A DNA stretch of 64,000 nucleotides from contig NC_088305.1 of assembly GCF_032854445.1 (NCBI RefSeq), positions 15,733,717 through 15,797,716 of the forward strand, in the 5' to 3' direction. Below, one piece after another: positions 45,200-57,264 of the stretch. A program made the position numbers and the translations under genes. Source of the DNA: Liolophura sinensis. Lineage: Eukaryota; Mollusca; Polyplacophora; Chitonida; Chitonidae. Below the pieces are notes generated by a model. It was not told the origin of the DNA. It was given only the letters and a program-made list of their open reading frames with translations, and made no database searches. Each line of letters opens with the position of its first letter. Position 1 is the first letter of the stretch.

Positions 45200-47687
45200 T
45201 TTAAAAATATTATTTTGTAGTGATTTTGACTGACAAATGGAAACAGATCAGTAATGTGTTTTAAAAAAGTTTTCTAACTAATATTTTTTTTTATATATAT
45301 ATTTTATTTTGCTTTACTGATATCTGCATTGTAAAAACTGCTTTTAGCTATTTCTGCTTTTTGACTCTTCCCCCAAAACGAGGACCAAAATACAGTACAT
45401 GTAACAAGACACTTTAGATGCTGCCAGCAGACTTGCCAAGTTGTTTCGGACCTATTATGTGTTTGAACTACTGTATGGCTTGACCAAACATAAGACACCT
45501 CAACTTTGAAACTGAGACTTCAACATGAACACATGGGAAGAAAATGAACAGGTCTCAATCTGACCCTCCAAGCAAAAGTGTTTAAATATGTAATATTTGT
45601 GTATGAGTTGTTTTTGTTCGCAAGAAGCTATTCTTTTCTTCTTTTTTTATAACCATCATTTTATTGCTGAAAATCAAAATATCGTAGTTTTAATACATAG
45701 TTATGTGGTATGCAGATTTTCACTTTGTAAATATTTTCTCATGCTTGGTGCATTTAGCATTTCGTGCTTTCTGATGTGAGAGAGAAGGTACTATCATGTA
45801 GCTCAAGTTAAAATTTGATCTAACGACAGTTTTGAATACACCATGTCATATGTATTATATGTTGTATTTCGATCAATACTAAGAAAATCAGTGTCATGTA
45901 ATTTCATAGGAAATCAGACATCTCTTTATAATAAGCAACCATTTTTGTTTTTGTCTGCAACTTTATCAATAAACCAGCAAATTTGTGAGAGAAAAAAAAC
46001 TGCACAGCTTTACACATTTTACTCTTGGAAGAAATCCTCTCAATCTGTTGGAATCGATTAGGCACACATCTGTGCTTAAAACACTATAGATTATGATAAA
46101 GCTGGTGTTTTCTAATCATTCATGTCATTATGCATGAAGGATATACCGACATCTGATAGCATTGAACTTGTTATGAGAAATCTTTCATAGCAGTTCTTGT
46201 CATAGCAGTTCCAGTTTTATGTTACCTTAAAAGAAGTGGTGTTGCTCCTGATAAAAAAGTTTCATGAATATTCGTGTCATGGTACATGAGGTTATGCCAT
46301 ACAGGAGCAATGAAGACTTAATAATCTTGATCCATATACATGTAGATGCATGAGGAGTATGTTTGAATATAGCCTGTGCAAATGAACAGTTTAGTGCAAG
46401 ACAATTATACAACTCTATGGAATAATGTCTTGTGTGTGGAATTCCGATTATATTTTCAATTTTGTGACACTAGCAAGGCTTTATTATAGTCAACAAAATG
46501 TTGAAAGTTTTCACAGAATGACTCTTTGGTGAATCATAAACTACCTGACATTTCAAAATGATCTACTGGACAGACTGATGAACTCATTGGTGTAAGTCTG
46601 ACAGTCACAAAATGCAGATCATAGACAGGAGTATGAGACAAAAGGGGTGAGTAATGAGCCTGTAATGGACATTAACCATTTTTGTGACAAAGGAATACTG
46701 ACGTGGTGGACTTGCAGTCATTAACTGTAATGCTTGATATGTAAAAGGTATGCTGGTCTGATCAATGAAGACTCTGTGAACAATGGAAATACATCATACA
46801 TTGTGTAAAAGATGGACACATGGCCAGGGTTGATCAAAAGTATATCAAATGATACAGGTATCAAGTCGGATTATATATTTACAATTTCAACAATTCCCAG
46901 CAACCAATGCCAAATGGAACAGCATCAGATTTAGTTAATAATGGAACATACTGTTGTACACTTACTCTGAGCCAAATACAAAAGTGTAGACTTCACTAGA
47001 CTCAGCTATTTATACGTCTTAAAGGATACATAAAAAAAACTTTGGTTTTATTTCTTAATATGCAGATTATCATGAATAATAACATGTAACAGTACAAACA
47101 AATTTTTCAACTTTCACTTTGGGGGGTAAAAAAGGTTTTAAAGTACAGTTTTCTGAAGGCCCCAATGTACTCAGTCCCGAGATTAAGTAGCTTGCAGGGT
47201 TGATGTCAATGGTGATCCCTGTTTAAAAAGGGGGACAGACCAAACGGGACAAGCCAAACATGGGCAAAGGTGTGGGGAACAGACTGAATGGGGGACAGGT
47301 GTAGGGGCACGGAGGGGGCGCTAAACTGGCCCAAAGAAGCCATGCAGTATCTGTGCACATGTCAAAATTGCCCACACAGTAGTGACACGGTTCACCAGTT
47401 CACATTGTGTTCTGAGCAAGATCAACAATGATGTAATTTCTGAAAAAAATTTGACTGTTGATGAAAAATATGCATAATATAGAGGGGTAATTAACAGGTG
47501 TAAAAGTACCCCCAAAATGATTTTTTTTTTTTTTTTTGCAAAAATTCAGGGGCATAATTTTCTTCATTTGGCATAGAAACATAATATTTGTTTTGCAGTT
47601 ACTTTTCATGTATCCTGTAAGACAGTTTTGAACAACAGGGTCCTATCCACAAGTGAACGTTAAACTGGTGAACATTACGGCATATTT
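45200..47687. other. Gene-less stretch
   Basis: AT-rich DNA that may include the RBM45 3' UTR (AATAAA near 45179 and 45968). No exon, RNA gene or repeat family recognised. Confidence 0.4.
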
Positions 47688-47803
47688 GATTGATTTATTT
47701 TTTGATTTAAGAATATTTCACTTACACAACAACAGCCAGCATTGTAGTGGGAGGAAACTGAGCAGAGCCTGGGGAAAACCAAAGACCATCCGCAGATTGC
47801 TGT
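47688..47803 (-). mobile_element. SINE family 1 fragment (minus)
   Basis: Reverse tail and body (tgatttattttttgatttaa, cacttacacaacaacagcca, accatccgcagattgctg). Head missing. Confidence 0.75.
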
Positions 47804-49473
47804 ACTGAATAATTTGGACACTTGGACATGTTTACTAAGAGATGATAATGCTGTGGTGAATGGACGTACATTGTGCTTTTGCGAACAGTTGGATGTAATT
47901 GAAGAACTGGGGGATGTACATCTATGTAGAATTGAACTACTGGACACAATGCTGATGAACAGGTGGAAATACTTTGCTTGACAGGTGGACATTTGTGAAC
48001 AAGGGGATGTAAAACAGGAGAGCTGCAAAACATGTGCTTCTGATTGAGTGGACATCTGTGTGTAGTTTTGAACAAATAGACGGGCTTATTTTTACTTGTG
48101 GAAATGCATTTTTGATGAGAGCAAAGTGTGCTTAGCTTCTAGCAGCCCTCAGAAGTTCTGTGCCAGAATCAAATTGCAAAACAGGGTAAAGTGGGGGTAG
48201 AGGTTGGGGTAGAGGGGAGTTGTGATTGCTGGAGTTATCTCAGCACTTGTATTCTTAGGAAATTCCCTGGGGGACATAAACTCTAAGGGAATTTCCACGA
48301 GAAGTTAATCCCAGCAAAACTTGGTTAAAATCTGAGGAATATTAAATGGTGAGAAAAAAATCACTGTTACTGTTGCACATGGTTTAAAAAAGTATGGGTG
48401 GGACCGACAGACCAAGCTTTTGATGTGACCAGAAAATGTGACGAGGATTCAACGTAACTTACGTGTACATGAAACCAACTGACCCCTGGAGGATGAGACA
48501 AGGTCTGGGACTGTGAGACAACATCTGGGACTGTGAGACACAGAAACACAAGAGAAAAGGTTCTTGTAGAAAAGTAAACCAACATAAGACATCTGAAGGG
48601 AGGCAACTCCTCAGATCCTGACCCAAATGCAATGGTGTGTACATACATTTGTGTAGTCACCATGGCAAGACAGTGCTGTCTGTATGAATTGCCATGGTGA
48701 TTACATGTTTGTGCATCACACCGTGTGACATGGGTGGAGACAAGATGAGACAGAATGGATCCTAGGTAACCAATGCAACGTAACCAGACAATGTCATGTG
48801 ACTAAGACCATGATCTGACAGGTAAGACCTGTGACTGGTGAGTGTGATGTGTTTGTGTTCAACCACCTTTTTGATTGGCTAGTTATGGTCAAGTGACACC
48901 TGTCATTCATTTCACAAGTATAAATGGACCTGACTTGTATATTTCAACTGAGGACATGTGACGAAAACTTGAACTTAGCAAGTAGCAAGTATGGAGTTTT
49001 GCCAAAAAATTTCTGGCATAGCCTCTTTAACAAGGGAATTAACTCTGGCTATTCTCATTTAAGTCAGTCTACAAACTGTTAAGAAAAACAGCAATATTCA
49101 GGCAGCACATGAGGCTTGCTGTTCAAATCAGACTGGAGTCAAGCTTCTATTTGGAGAGAGGCTACAATATTTGCTGAAGTATTGCTGACGTGACCTTATG
49201 TCATGATCATTCATTCCATTTGAAGGAAGACTGGAGACTCTTGATTGGCATAAATGTTAAGCTCTTCATTTCTGTATTTCTCTTTATAACTATTCTTTTC
49301 TGTTCTTTTTCAAAGATATTACCTCTGTGGTAGTAATCAGGGCTCTAATATCACATCCTGCATCCATGGCTGATAGGACTGGTGTTTGAAGCAGAACGGC
49401 ACTTCCAGGTCAGTATTTATTACAGGCAGTGCACAACGATGCATGCCTTACAGCACTATGCAGGCTACGCTCA
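47804..49473. other. Gene-less stretch
   Basis: Scattered short direct repeats (for example ctgggactgtgagaca at 48507-48541). A short open piece ending LVFEAERHFQ before a gtcagt donor at 49409 could belong to the unrecognised gene to the right, but is too short to call. Confidence 0.35.
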
Positions 49474-49668
49474 CTATGAGTTCAAGTCCAGGTCATGCTG
49501 GATTCCGCTCCGGCCGTACGTGGGAAGGTCTGCCAGCAACCTGCAGATGGTTGTGGGTTTCCCCCGGGCTCTGCCCGGTTTCCTCCCACCATAATGCCGG
49601 CCGCTGTCAGATAAGTGCAATATTCTTGAGTACGGCGTAAAACACCAATCAAATAAATAAATAGATAA
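49474..49668 (+). mobile_element. SINE family 1, 5'-truncated
   Basis: Begins at the B-box-like tatgagttcaagtccaggtc and runs through a well-preserved body to caatcaaataaataaataga. No clear target duplication. Confidence 0.85.
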
Positions 49669-50065
49669 ACTATACAGGCTGGTCAGTTTCTCCACGACAG
49701 CAGAGCACATGTATGAGCTGTGCAGTAATTTGTTACATATATATTTTGCGGAATTTCTATTTCATGTTTGATTAGAAGTTCGTGGACATTTAGAGACTCA
49801 ATTCAGGAAGAGACAAGGAATTTCAGATATGAGATGAAAATTTAGCATTCTGAGCCAGTATGTGCCAGTTGATGCACACCAGCACTCTGTTTTGTACGTG
49901 TTTATTTCAAATGCTCATGTTACAAGTATCAAGGTACCAGTGTACAAATTTGGGAAGGGTACCAGTCAGGTTAGGCTATTCCCATGTGGTATCTCTTACT
50001 TTGGTAGAGGGTGTGATTTCTTTTCTTTCAATACTGTAATAACTTGTTTCCTTTTCCTGTTACAG

Positions 50066-50169
50066 GTGGTACTGACCTGAATGTGAGGCCCTTTGAGTCA
50101 TGTTGGGTTGGCATACAGACGTGTGAAGATGCTCTGTATATACCTGTACACTGGCTACAGCCTAGTCAG
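50066..50169 (+). CDS. Probable exon of an unrecognised plus-strand gene
   Basis: Acceptor cttttcctgttacag and donor cctagtcag|gttagt flank 104 bp open in one frame: GTDLNVRPFESCWVGIQT then CEDALYIPVHWLQPSQ. The composition is protein-like. It begins with 2 nt of a split codon and ends in phase 0. Neighbouring exon candidates are at 52386, 54467 and 55597; the next one does not match in phase, so exons are missing from this model. I do not recognise the protein. Confidence 0.45.
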
Positions 50170-50251
50170 GTTAGTGTGTCAAATACAAGTTAAGTGTATT
50201 TCAGTGTTGGCAAATGATTTGAAAATTTGTCCTAAAACATGCATTTTTACA

Positions 50252-50286
50252 GACACACACACACGCACACGCACACGCGCACGCAC
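50252..50286. repeat. Short (CA/CG)n tract
   Basis: Alternating purine-pyrimidine run cacacacacgcacacgcaca, prone to Z-DNA. Confidence 0.8.
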
Positions 50287-50374
50287 TTTTACCCCTGGTG
50301 ATGAAGCTTACATTTTACCTGTAGGCTATTATCCTACCTTCAAAACACCTTTCTAAGGTGAATTAAACTATCAG

Positions 50375-50920
50375 CATTTGGCAAAATGTGTGGCTCAGTT
50401 AGGACAAAATGTGCAGCTCAGTTAGGACAAAATGTGCAGCTCAGTTAGGACAAAATGTGCAGCTCAGTTAAGACAAGATGTGCAGCTAAGTAAGGACAAG
50501 ATGTGCAGCTCAGTTAGGACAAGATGTGCAGCTCAGTTAGGACAAGATGTGCAGCTCAGTTAGGACAAAATGTGCAGCGCAGTCAGGACAAAATGTGCAG
50601 CTCAGTTAGGACAAGATGTGCAGCTCAGTTAGGACAAAATGTGCAGCGCAGTCAGGACAAAATGTGCAGCTTAGTTAGGACAAAATGTGCAGCGCAGTCA
50701 GGACAAAATGTGCAGCTCAGTTAGGACAAGATGTGCAGCTCAGTTAGGACAAAATGTGCAGCGCAGTCAGGACAAAATGTGCAGCTCAGTTAGGACAAGA
50801 TGTGCAGCTCAGTTAGGACAAAATGTGCAGCGCAGTCAGGACAAAATGTGCAGCTCAGTTAGGACAAGATGTGCAGCTTAGTTAGGGCAAAATGTGAAGC
50901 TCAGTTAGGACAAAATTTCA
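50375..50920. repeat. 23-bp minisatellite, about 24 copies
   Basis: Units of aggacaaaatgtgcagctca plus gtt, with variants gcgcagtca and aagatg. Variant order repeats every few units, suggesting duplicated blocks. Open frames here (QDKMCSSVRTRCAAQLGQNV type) are by-products. Confidence 0.93.
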
Positions 50921-51057
50921 GGTCATTTATTGTGGAATGGGAACTGCATAAGCATATGTACATGTCTGAAGCAAAGAGCTCAAAAATGTCAGGCCACAAT
51001 CAATGTTTGGGCAGTGTTTATGGTGTTGTTACAGGATACTCGAGAACTGTCACTTAC

Positions 51058-51838
51058 CCCTGCAGTTGCGGCCAAAGTGATTAGCATGCCAGCACGGCGC
51101 AATGACTTAGGGGCCTCCATGGCCAAAGTGGTTAGCACGCCAGCATGGCGCAATGACCCATGGACCTCCGTGGCAAAAGTGGTTGGCACGCCAGCGCAGC
51201 GTAATGACCCAGAGGCCTCCGTGGCCAAAGTGGTTAGCGCGCCAGCACGGCGCAATGACCTAGTGGCCTCTGTGGCCAAAGTGGTTAGCACGCCAGCACG
51301 GCGCAATGACCCAGCGGCCTCTGTGGCCAAAGTGGTTAGCACACCAGTGCAGCGCAAGGATCCAGGAGTTTCTGTGGCCAAAGTGGTGAGCACGCCATCA
51401 CAGCGCAATGATCCAGGGGCTTCTGTGGCCAAAGTGGTGAGCACGCCATCACGGCGCAATGACCCAGAGGCCTCCGTGGCCAAAGTGACGAGTGCGCAAT
51501 GACCCAGGGGCTTCTGTGGCCAAAGTGGTTAGCACACCAGTGCAGCGCAATGATCCAGGGGTTCCTGTGGCCAAAGTGGTGAGCACACCATCACAGCGCA
51601 ATAACCCAGGGGCTTCTGTGGCCAAAGTGGTGAGCACGCCATCACAGCGCTATGACCCAGGGGCTTCTGTGGCCAAAGTGGTGAGCACGCAATGATCCAG
51701 AGGCCTCCATGGCCAAAGTGACGAGTGCGCCAGCACAGCGCAATGACCCAGCGACCTCTGTGGCCAAAATGGTGAGCACGCCATCACAGCGCAATGACCC
51801 AGGGGCTTCTGTGGCCATCACAGTCAAATAAATAAATA
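51058..51838 (+). repeat. 51-bp tandem array made from the SINE head
   Basis: About 14-15 units of ggcctctgtggccaaagtgg, ttagcacgccagcacggcgc, aatgacccag. Each is clearly the A-box half of SINE family 1 (ggcctccgtggctcagtcgg, ttagcgcgctagcgcagcgt, aatgacccag). The last unit runs into the SINE tail (cagtcaaataaataaatata). Two units are shortened. Because 51 is divisible by three, 17-residue periodic frames (ASVAKVVSTPARRNDPA) are open on both strands. No evidence that they are genes. Confidence 0.92.
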
Positions 51839-52385
51839 TAATAAAACTTGCCATTCGGTGATATACCTTGGGCACTCTGATTTTCTGTTCCCTGGTTTAC
51901 CTCAGTCACTCAGGTTTCTTACACTCATAAACCTGACAGCGATTGCGTAGGTGAAAAATTTGTTAGACGTTAAACAAAACGCAAATGAATTAAAAAAAGA
52001 AAACAACTTGTATATAAATAATGGTACTCAGTTTAGCTAGTATGATTTCGAACCTCATTCCCTCATTGCCAGTGAAGGAGTGAAAGACGCTCAGTACAAT
52101 AGGTCTCCTAGCCTCCTGTCCGGTCAGTAGGCCACAAATATTCCTTCGTGATTTACGTCCAGAAAACGTTCTTCATAGTAATGATGCCTCAACTTCTTTA
52201 TTGTCACATAAATGTAGAAGATACCCTGACTTCTTCACTAGTATTCCACATATGATTGTAAGCCTTAAAGCAGCCCCTAAGATTCTTCGACTCTCTACCT
52301 CAACTTGACCGGAGTGACTATTTAAATACTGCAGGTATTTCATTTGCTCTGTTGCGGCTTTCAAATTCATGAATTTTTGTTTCAG

Positions 52386-52447
52386 TGCAGAAGTTCTACA
52401 GGAACTGGTGTACCGGTACTTTACCCGTGAACTGGAGGCTTACATAG
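52386..52447 (+). CDS. Probable exon of the unrecognised plus-strand gene
   Basis: Acceptor gaatttttgtttcag, then 62 bp open as AEVLQELVYRYFTRELEAYI, then acatag|gttgtc, a weak donor. Helical, charged, protein-like. Starts after two bases of a split codon and ends in phase 1, so it does not join directly to the exons at 50066 or 54467 as I modelled them. Confidence 0.4.
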
Positions 52448-52487
52448 GTTGTCCATGCTGTGGACTGATGAGCCTAGTCTAGGCTAA

Positions 52488-53435
52488 TGTGTTTATGTGT
52501 ATCAGGCAGTACCTCTGTGTGTATCAGGCAGTACCAGAATGTGTATCAGGCGGGACCAATATGTGTACTAGGCAATAGCAGTATGTGTATCAAGCAGTAA
52601 CAATATGTGTATCAGGCAGTACCAACATGTCTATCAGGCAGTAACAGTATGTGTATCAGGCAGTACCAGTATGTGCATCAGGCAGTACCAATATGTGTAC
52701 CAAGCAGTAACAGTATATGTATCAGGCAGTACAAGTATGTGTATCAGACAGGACGAATATGTGTACCAGTCAATAGCACTTTGTACATCAGGCAGTACCA
52801 GTATGTGTATCAGGCAGTACCAGTATATGTATCAGGCAGTACCAATGTGTGTATCAGGCGGTACAAGTATGTGTATCAGGCAGTACCAATATGTGTATCA
52901 GGCAGTACCAATGTGTATCAGGTAGTACCAGTTTGTGTATCAGGCAATAACAGTATGTGTATCAGGCAGAACCAGTATATGTATCAGGCAGTACCAACGT
53001 GTATCAGGCAGTACCAATGTGTATCAGGCAATAACAGTATGTGTATCATGCTGAACCAGTATGTGTATCAGGCAGTACCAGTATATGTATCAGGCAGTAC
53101 CAATGTGTGTATCAGGCAGTACAAGTATGTGTATTAGATAGTACCAGTATGTGTATCAGGCAATACCAATATGTGTATCAGGCAGTACAAGTATGTGTAT
53201 CAGATAGTACCAGTATGTGTATCAGGCAGTACCAATATGTGTATCAGGCAGTACCAACGTGTATCAGGCAGTACAAGTATGTGTATCAGGCAGTACCAAT
53301 ATGTGTATCAGGCAGTACCAACGTGTATCAGGCAGTACCAGTTTGTGTATCAGGCAATAACAGTATGTGTGTCAGGCAGTACCAGTATATGTATCAGGCA
53401 GTACCAGTTTGTGTATCGGGCAATAGCAGTGAATT
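52488..53435. repeat. 22-bp minisatellite, about 43 copies
   Basis: Units of tgtgtatcaggcagtaccaa plus ta, with variants aacag, gaacc and shortened units. Since three units make 66 bp, 22-residue periodic frames (for example YQAVPICVSGSTNMCIRQ) run up to 176 codons. These are artefacts of the repeat. Confidence 0.95.
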
Positions 53436-53616
53436 TTACTGAGAATATGTGACCAACTTGAATATCTTTGTCCCACAAAGTTGTTTTGACAGTTGTCACT
53501 GTTGATGTCACCATTGTAGGCTACTTAGTTTCTAAACCAAACCGCTGGGCACAAAGAAAAACTGTTGTTAAGTACGATTTTTATGTCCCAAGAAGGAGGC
53601 TGACAAGGCTTTTTTT

Positions 53617-53895
53617 GTATTTCTGTATGTTAGGACATATCCTATTCCTGTATGTTAGGACATATCCTATTCCTGTATGTTAGGACATATCCTATTTCTG
53701 TATGTTAGGACATATCCTATTTCTGTATGTTAGGACATATTCTATTCCTGTATGTTAGGACATATCCTAGTTCTGTATGTTAGGGACATATCCTAGTTCT
53801 GTATGGTAGGACATATCCTATTCCTGTATGTTAGGACATATCCTATTCCTGTATGTTAGGGCATATCCTATTTCTGTATGTCAGGACATATCCTA
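53617..53895. repeat. 25-bp minisatellite, 11 copies
   Basis: Units of gtatgttaggacatatccta plus ttcct, with small variants (tttct, gttct). Confidence 0.93.
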
Positions 53896-54466
53896 AGCTG
53901 TGTATTAAGAAACCATTCCTTTCATGTATCCTATACATTAGGATTGTATGAAAGCACTGTCTCTGGTCTGCTCTAATCTGATCAGAAATTTTTTGATTAA
54001 AAAATATTTTGTTTGTTCTGAACATGGAGCCATGTTGGCATGAAGATATAGGAGGCATACATGTACATGCATTTAGCCAGGTAAGGAATGAAGAATAAAA
54101 GAGTGGAAAATAAGGAACAGTCTTTGGTGTGTTTGCTTTTTTTGCATGTTTGGGGGTTTTGTGGGTGAGGTTTATCTTTTATTCCAATCCATTTCTTGAG
54201 GCCTTAAGAGGCAGTACATGATTAAAGGTGCTGTCTTGTTTAGTCTCGCTCAAAGTTCACTGAACACTTGTCTTCCACCAATATGATGTATGTATGAAGG
54301 TTTGCCAGTTCTTGGTCAAAGGTTAGTGGTTTACTCCAGTTCCTCCACCTTTAAAACATGTCTAATCATAAAAGTAAAAAATCTTTACAATGGTACCAAA
54401 AACCTTTCACCTTCAGCAGCGGTATGTTCACATCTAGACAGTGTCTCCTTGCAGGCATATTTATAG

Positions 54467-54583
54467 TGTTGCCTTGCTGTGGAGTGGTACTATGAACACC
54501 TGATGTATTGCTCTACACGGTCACTGTGGTCATCCATCACAGGGGCCAAATATATCCCAGCCAATCCTCGTTATCATGAGAAT
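54467..54583 (+). CDS. Penultimate exon of the unrecognised gene (probable)
   Basis: 117 bp, 39 codons, open: CCLAVEWYYEHLMYCSTR, then SLWSSITGAKYIPANPRYHEN. Ends gagaat|gtgagt, a good donor, in phase 0. The acceptor tttatag is weaker. It joins in phase to the exon at 55597, which strengthens both. Aromatic-rich; no domain recognised. Confidence 0.5.
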
Positions 54584-54834
54584 GTGAGTTTTGTTCCAAT
54601 TTCACAAAGTTGTTTTTGACCTTCACACAGGTCAGAAAAAATGAAAATTCCATTCTGATGCATGATTTTTGTCGCTAGACATTCAGATTTGCAGACATTT
54701 GTGTTAACATTATGTGTCCGATTATTCACATTTTCAGTTTTTCCTGTCAAAAATCAGTTTTGAAAATCAGTTTAGTATTTTGTCCAAATGTGGCTGTTTG
54801 GCCTTGGAGCCCCAAACACACCCTGTATGTACAT

Positions 54835-54950
54835 GTCATGACCGTGTGGTTAAAGTGCTTGCTTTTCAGTTGCTAGGTAACCCAAGGTGGGAGCTTAGCG
54901 TTCAATGCCATTCTCAGACAGACTGAGATTTTTGCGAAATTTGTATGGAA
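54835..54950 (+). mobile_element. Possible tRNA-derived SINE remnant
   Basis: gaccgtgtggttaaagtgct and gcgttcaatgccattc resemble an A box and B box. No tail or duplication found. Confidence 0.35.
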
Positions 54951-55596
54951 GCTGCATTTAAAGCTGAAATCTTTGTACTTTGCTGAAACTACCGAGCTGT
55001 CCACCAATGATGTCACATCTTCAAAATGACAATGTTGTAACGGGAACTTCAAAGTCAGGCTATACCCAGAGCTGTGCGAAGTTGCAATTTGAATAGAGTC
55101 AGTCAGTTATAGACAGACACCTCCTCCCTGAAATTTCCACACAGTGAATGCTGTTCATTAGAGCCTATATGTTTGTAAAGTGTGAAGACGCATGTGTGTT
55201 CTCATGCAAATAAACTGGGTGAAAATGGATTTTCTTATAACAGCAAACGTAATAATACCCAGCCTAATTTCGGTAAGTCAGAGCAGTACAGTGCTCATGT
55301 TTGACTATGTTTTGTTCAACGTGCGGAAAGGCAAATAAAATTCTTAGAATCCCCCCAAAAAGTTTGTCAGATCAATTATGGCGGGTTGGTCAGGATACCC
55401 ACATTTAACCTCTTTTTATTGATGGACTAAAGACAAACCTCCCCTCCCTTCCCACGCTGTCACCCTCTTACAAAGTTCTCCCTAGGTGAGGTGTACCCAG
55501 CCGGGGTTTAGGCAACATTTCTTATTAAAGGGTAAGTAAAGACCGAATAGGTATCTTTCAAATTATGATTCTTTTGTTTTTCTTTTTGTGAGCCAG

Positions 55597-55665
55597 AACT
55601 ACTTATCTGGCGAGCAACAGAATTTTAGACAAGAAGGAAATGTTTTTATTCCGGTGCGATTCTGA
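55597..55665 (+). CDS. Last exon of the unrecognised gene (probable)
   Basis: Acceptor tttttctttttgtgagccag, then 22 codons NYLSGEQQNFRQEGNVFIPV-RF and TGA at 55663-55665. In phase with the exon ending at 54583. An AATAAA lies at 55669-55674, too close to the stop to be certain as the polyadenylation signal. Confidence 0.5.
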   Translation, partial: NYLSGEQQNFRQEGNVFIPVRF

Positions 55666-55699
55666 CAAAATAAAATTTTCATTGGTCCATATGTAGGAT

Positions 55700-56900
55700 T
55701 CAGCGGTCCGTCTATGATAAGTATTTTGATTGTCTGGCGGTCGCAGCTGTGCACATCTCTGACCCAGTCAAGTGTGAAGTTTCTCACATATGGAGGCGAG
55801 GCTTTGATGTTGAGTTAGCCCTGAAAAAGGATTACCCATTCCCTCATTTCACACCCCCAACCCTCATAGGGACGTAAACATATATAAAAAGCGCAGTAAT
55901 CAACTGGATCGATTTAATCACAACAAACACTTGTTCTGTCAAAACATGGATTTATATCCATCGTTATACATGGATTTATTTTCATTTACATTGTGGTGAT
56001 TGGTGAGTAAAATAACATGCTCTGCTCATGAAATTAGTGTATACTTCATATAGAATGGAATATCCCATTTTTTCCCAGAAGAAAATATATTGTACATGTA
56101 CATCTGTTGGATATAATGTAAAATGTGCACGTTATGCTTTTAACATGCATAACATAATCTGTAGGTGCAATGATTACATTCAGAGCTTGTATTGCTTTAT
56201 GATGTACAATTCGTGGCATGTTTGCACCATTACCAGTTCAACATTTGATGAAAAATAAGGTAGATGTACATAATTTAAGACACATCACTGTATAATAAAC
56301 ACCAGAGTTATAACAAGAGAACCTTTTCAGTAATTCACACCTAAACAGCATATTCTGTTGTTCAATCCAGTCTTTGCAATGGTGTAAGGAAACCTTTAAT
56401 GTATTACTCAAACATTGCCAGAGAAGAATGGCCAATCCAGCTTGGACCCGAGTTGCCATTGCACAGGAAATGGTACCGTATCCCATAAAGCTTTCGGTAA
56501 TATAACTACCACCTATATTTACACTATGTATAGTGTGATGGCAAGTGTATCCAATATTTGACAAGCACGCAAGAATATGGCAAGTACAGCTATTGGTGAC
56601 TATGTTGAACATTACACATTATTGTACAAACTCTTAACATCACTGAAAATGAACAGCGTAATGATGTGGTTTCATAATCTGCTAATGTGCAATACACAAC
56701 TGAATAAAAGACTAACCGATTTGTAAATATTTATCATTAAGCCAATAAAATATGAGCCTAGCGAAATGTCCTTGCGTGAACTAGAATTTGTTACCTCCAA
56801 ATCCAAACCTGAGAATTACCTGGGACAATCGATAAATCAGTCCACCTGTATAACTGAGATTTAGTTGCTAAGCAAACTAAAGAGCTTGCAGGCTGTGTCA
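55700..56900. other. Gene-less stretch, nothing recognised
   Basis: AT-rich intergenic DNA between the unrecognised plus-strand gene and the golgin gene on the minus strand. Confidence 0.4.
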
Positions 56901-57262
56901 GTTAGAGAGTAAGAGAGTTAGAGGGGTTAGAGCATCAGCCTCGAAGTCAAGAGACCTGGCACTGAACCCGGGTCATACCAATGACTAAAAATGGCCCGTT
57001 TTATTGCCTTGCTAGGTGCTGAGTACTGAGAGGTTAGAGCAAGGAAACTGGACTGGTAGGCCCAGTGTCACTACAATGTAACTAGGTTGGGTGTCTTCGT
57101 CATGATACTTCAGCAGAGGAAACACTTTGACGACTTGGACTCGCACTACCACAAGAAGTCACAGTACATGTACACACACACTTAGTGACTCCTCCTCGTC
57201 ATATGACTGAAGAATTGTTAGGTACATGTATGACGTAAAGCCCCAAGCATACATACCAAAAA
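56901..57262 (+). mobile_element. tRNA-derived SINE sharing the family 2 tail
   Basis: Head ggttagagcatcagcctcga and cactgaacccgggtcatacc look like tRNA A and B boxes. The 3' end gtcatatgactgaagaattg then gccccaagcatacatacc matches the tail of the SINE at 4267-4599, but the middle differs. Likely a relative with the same LINE-recognised tail. Confidence 0.65.
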
Positions 57263-57264
57263 AA

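Noticed and set aside
50930-51502. 190-aa open frame with 17-residue repeats
   Set aside because: It is produced by the 51-bp SINE-head array, whose unit is a multiple of three. An equally long frame exists on the other strand.
52465-52490. Hammerhead-ribozyme-like core ctgatgag followed by a self-complementary gcctagtctaggc
   Set aside because: The conserved GAAA after stem II is absent (taatg is found instead) and no matching stems I or III were seen.
52605-53442. Long cysteine/tyrosine-rich repetitive frames resembling a secreted repeat protein
   Set aside because: They arise from the 22-bp array and appear in more than one frame, with no signal peptide or splice support.
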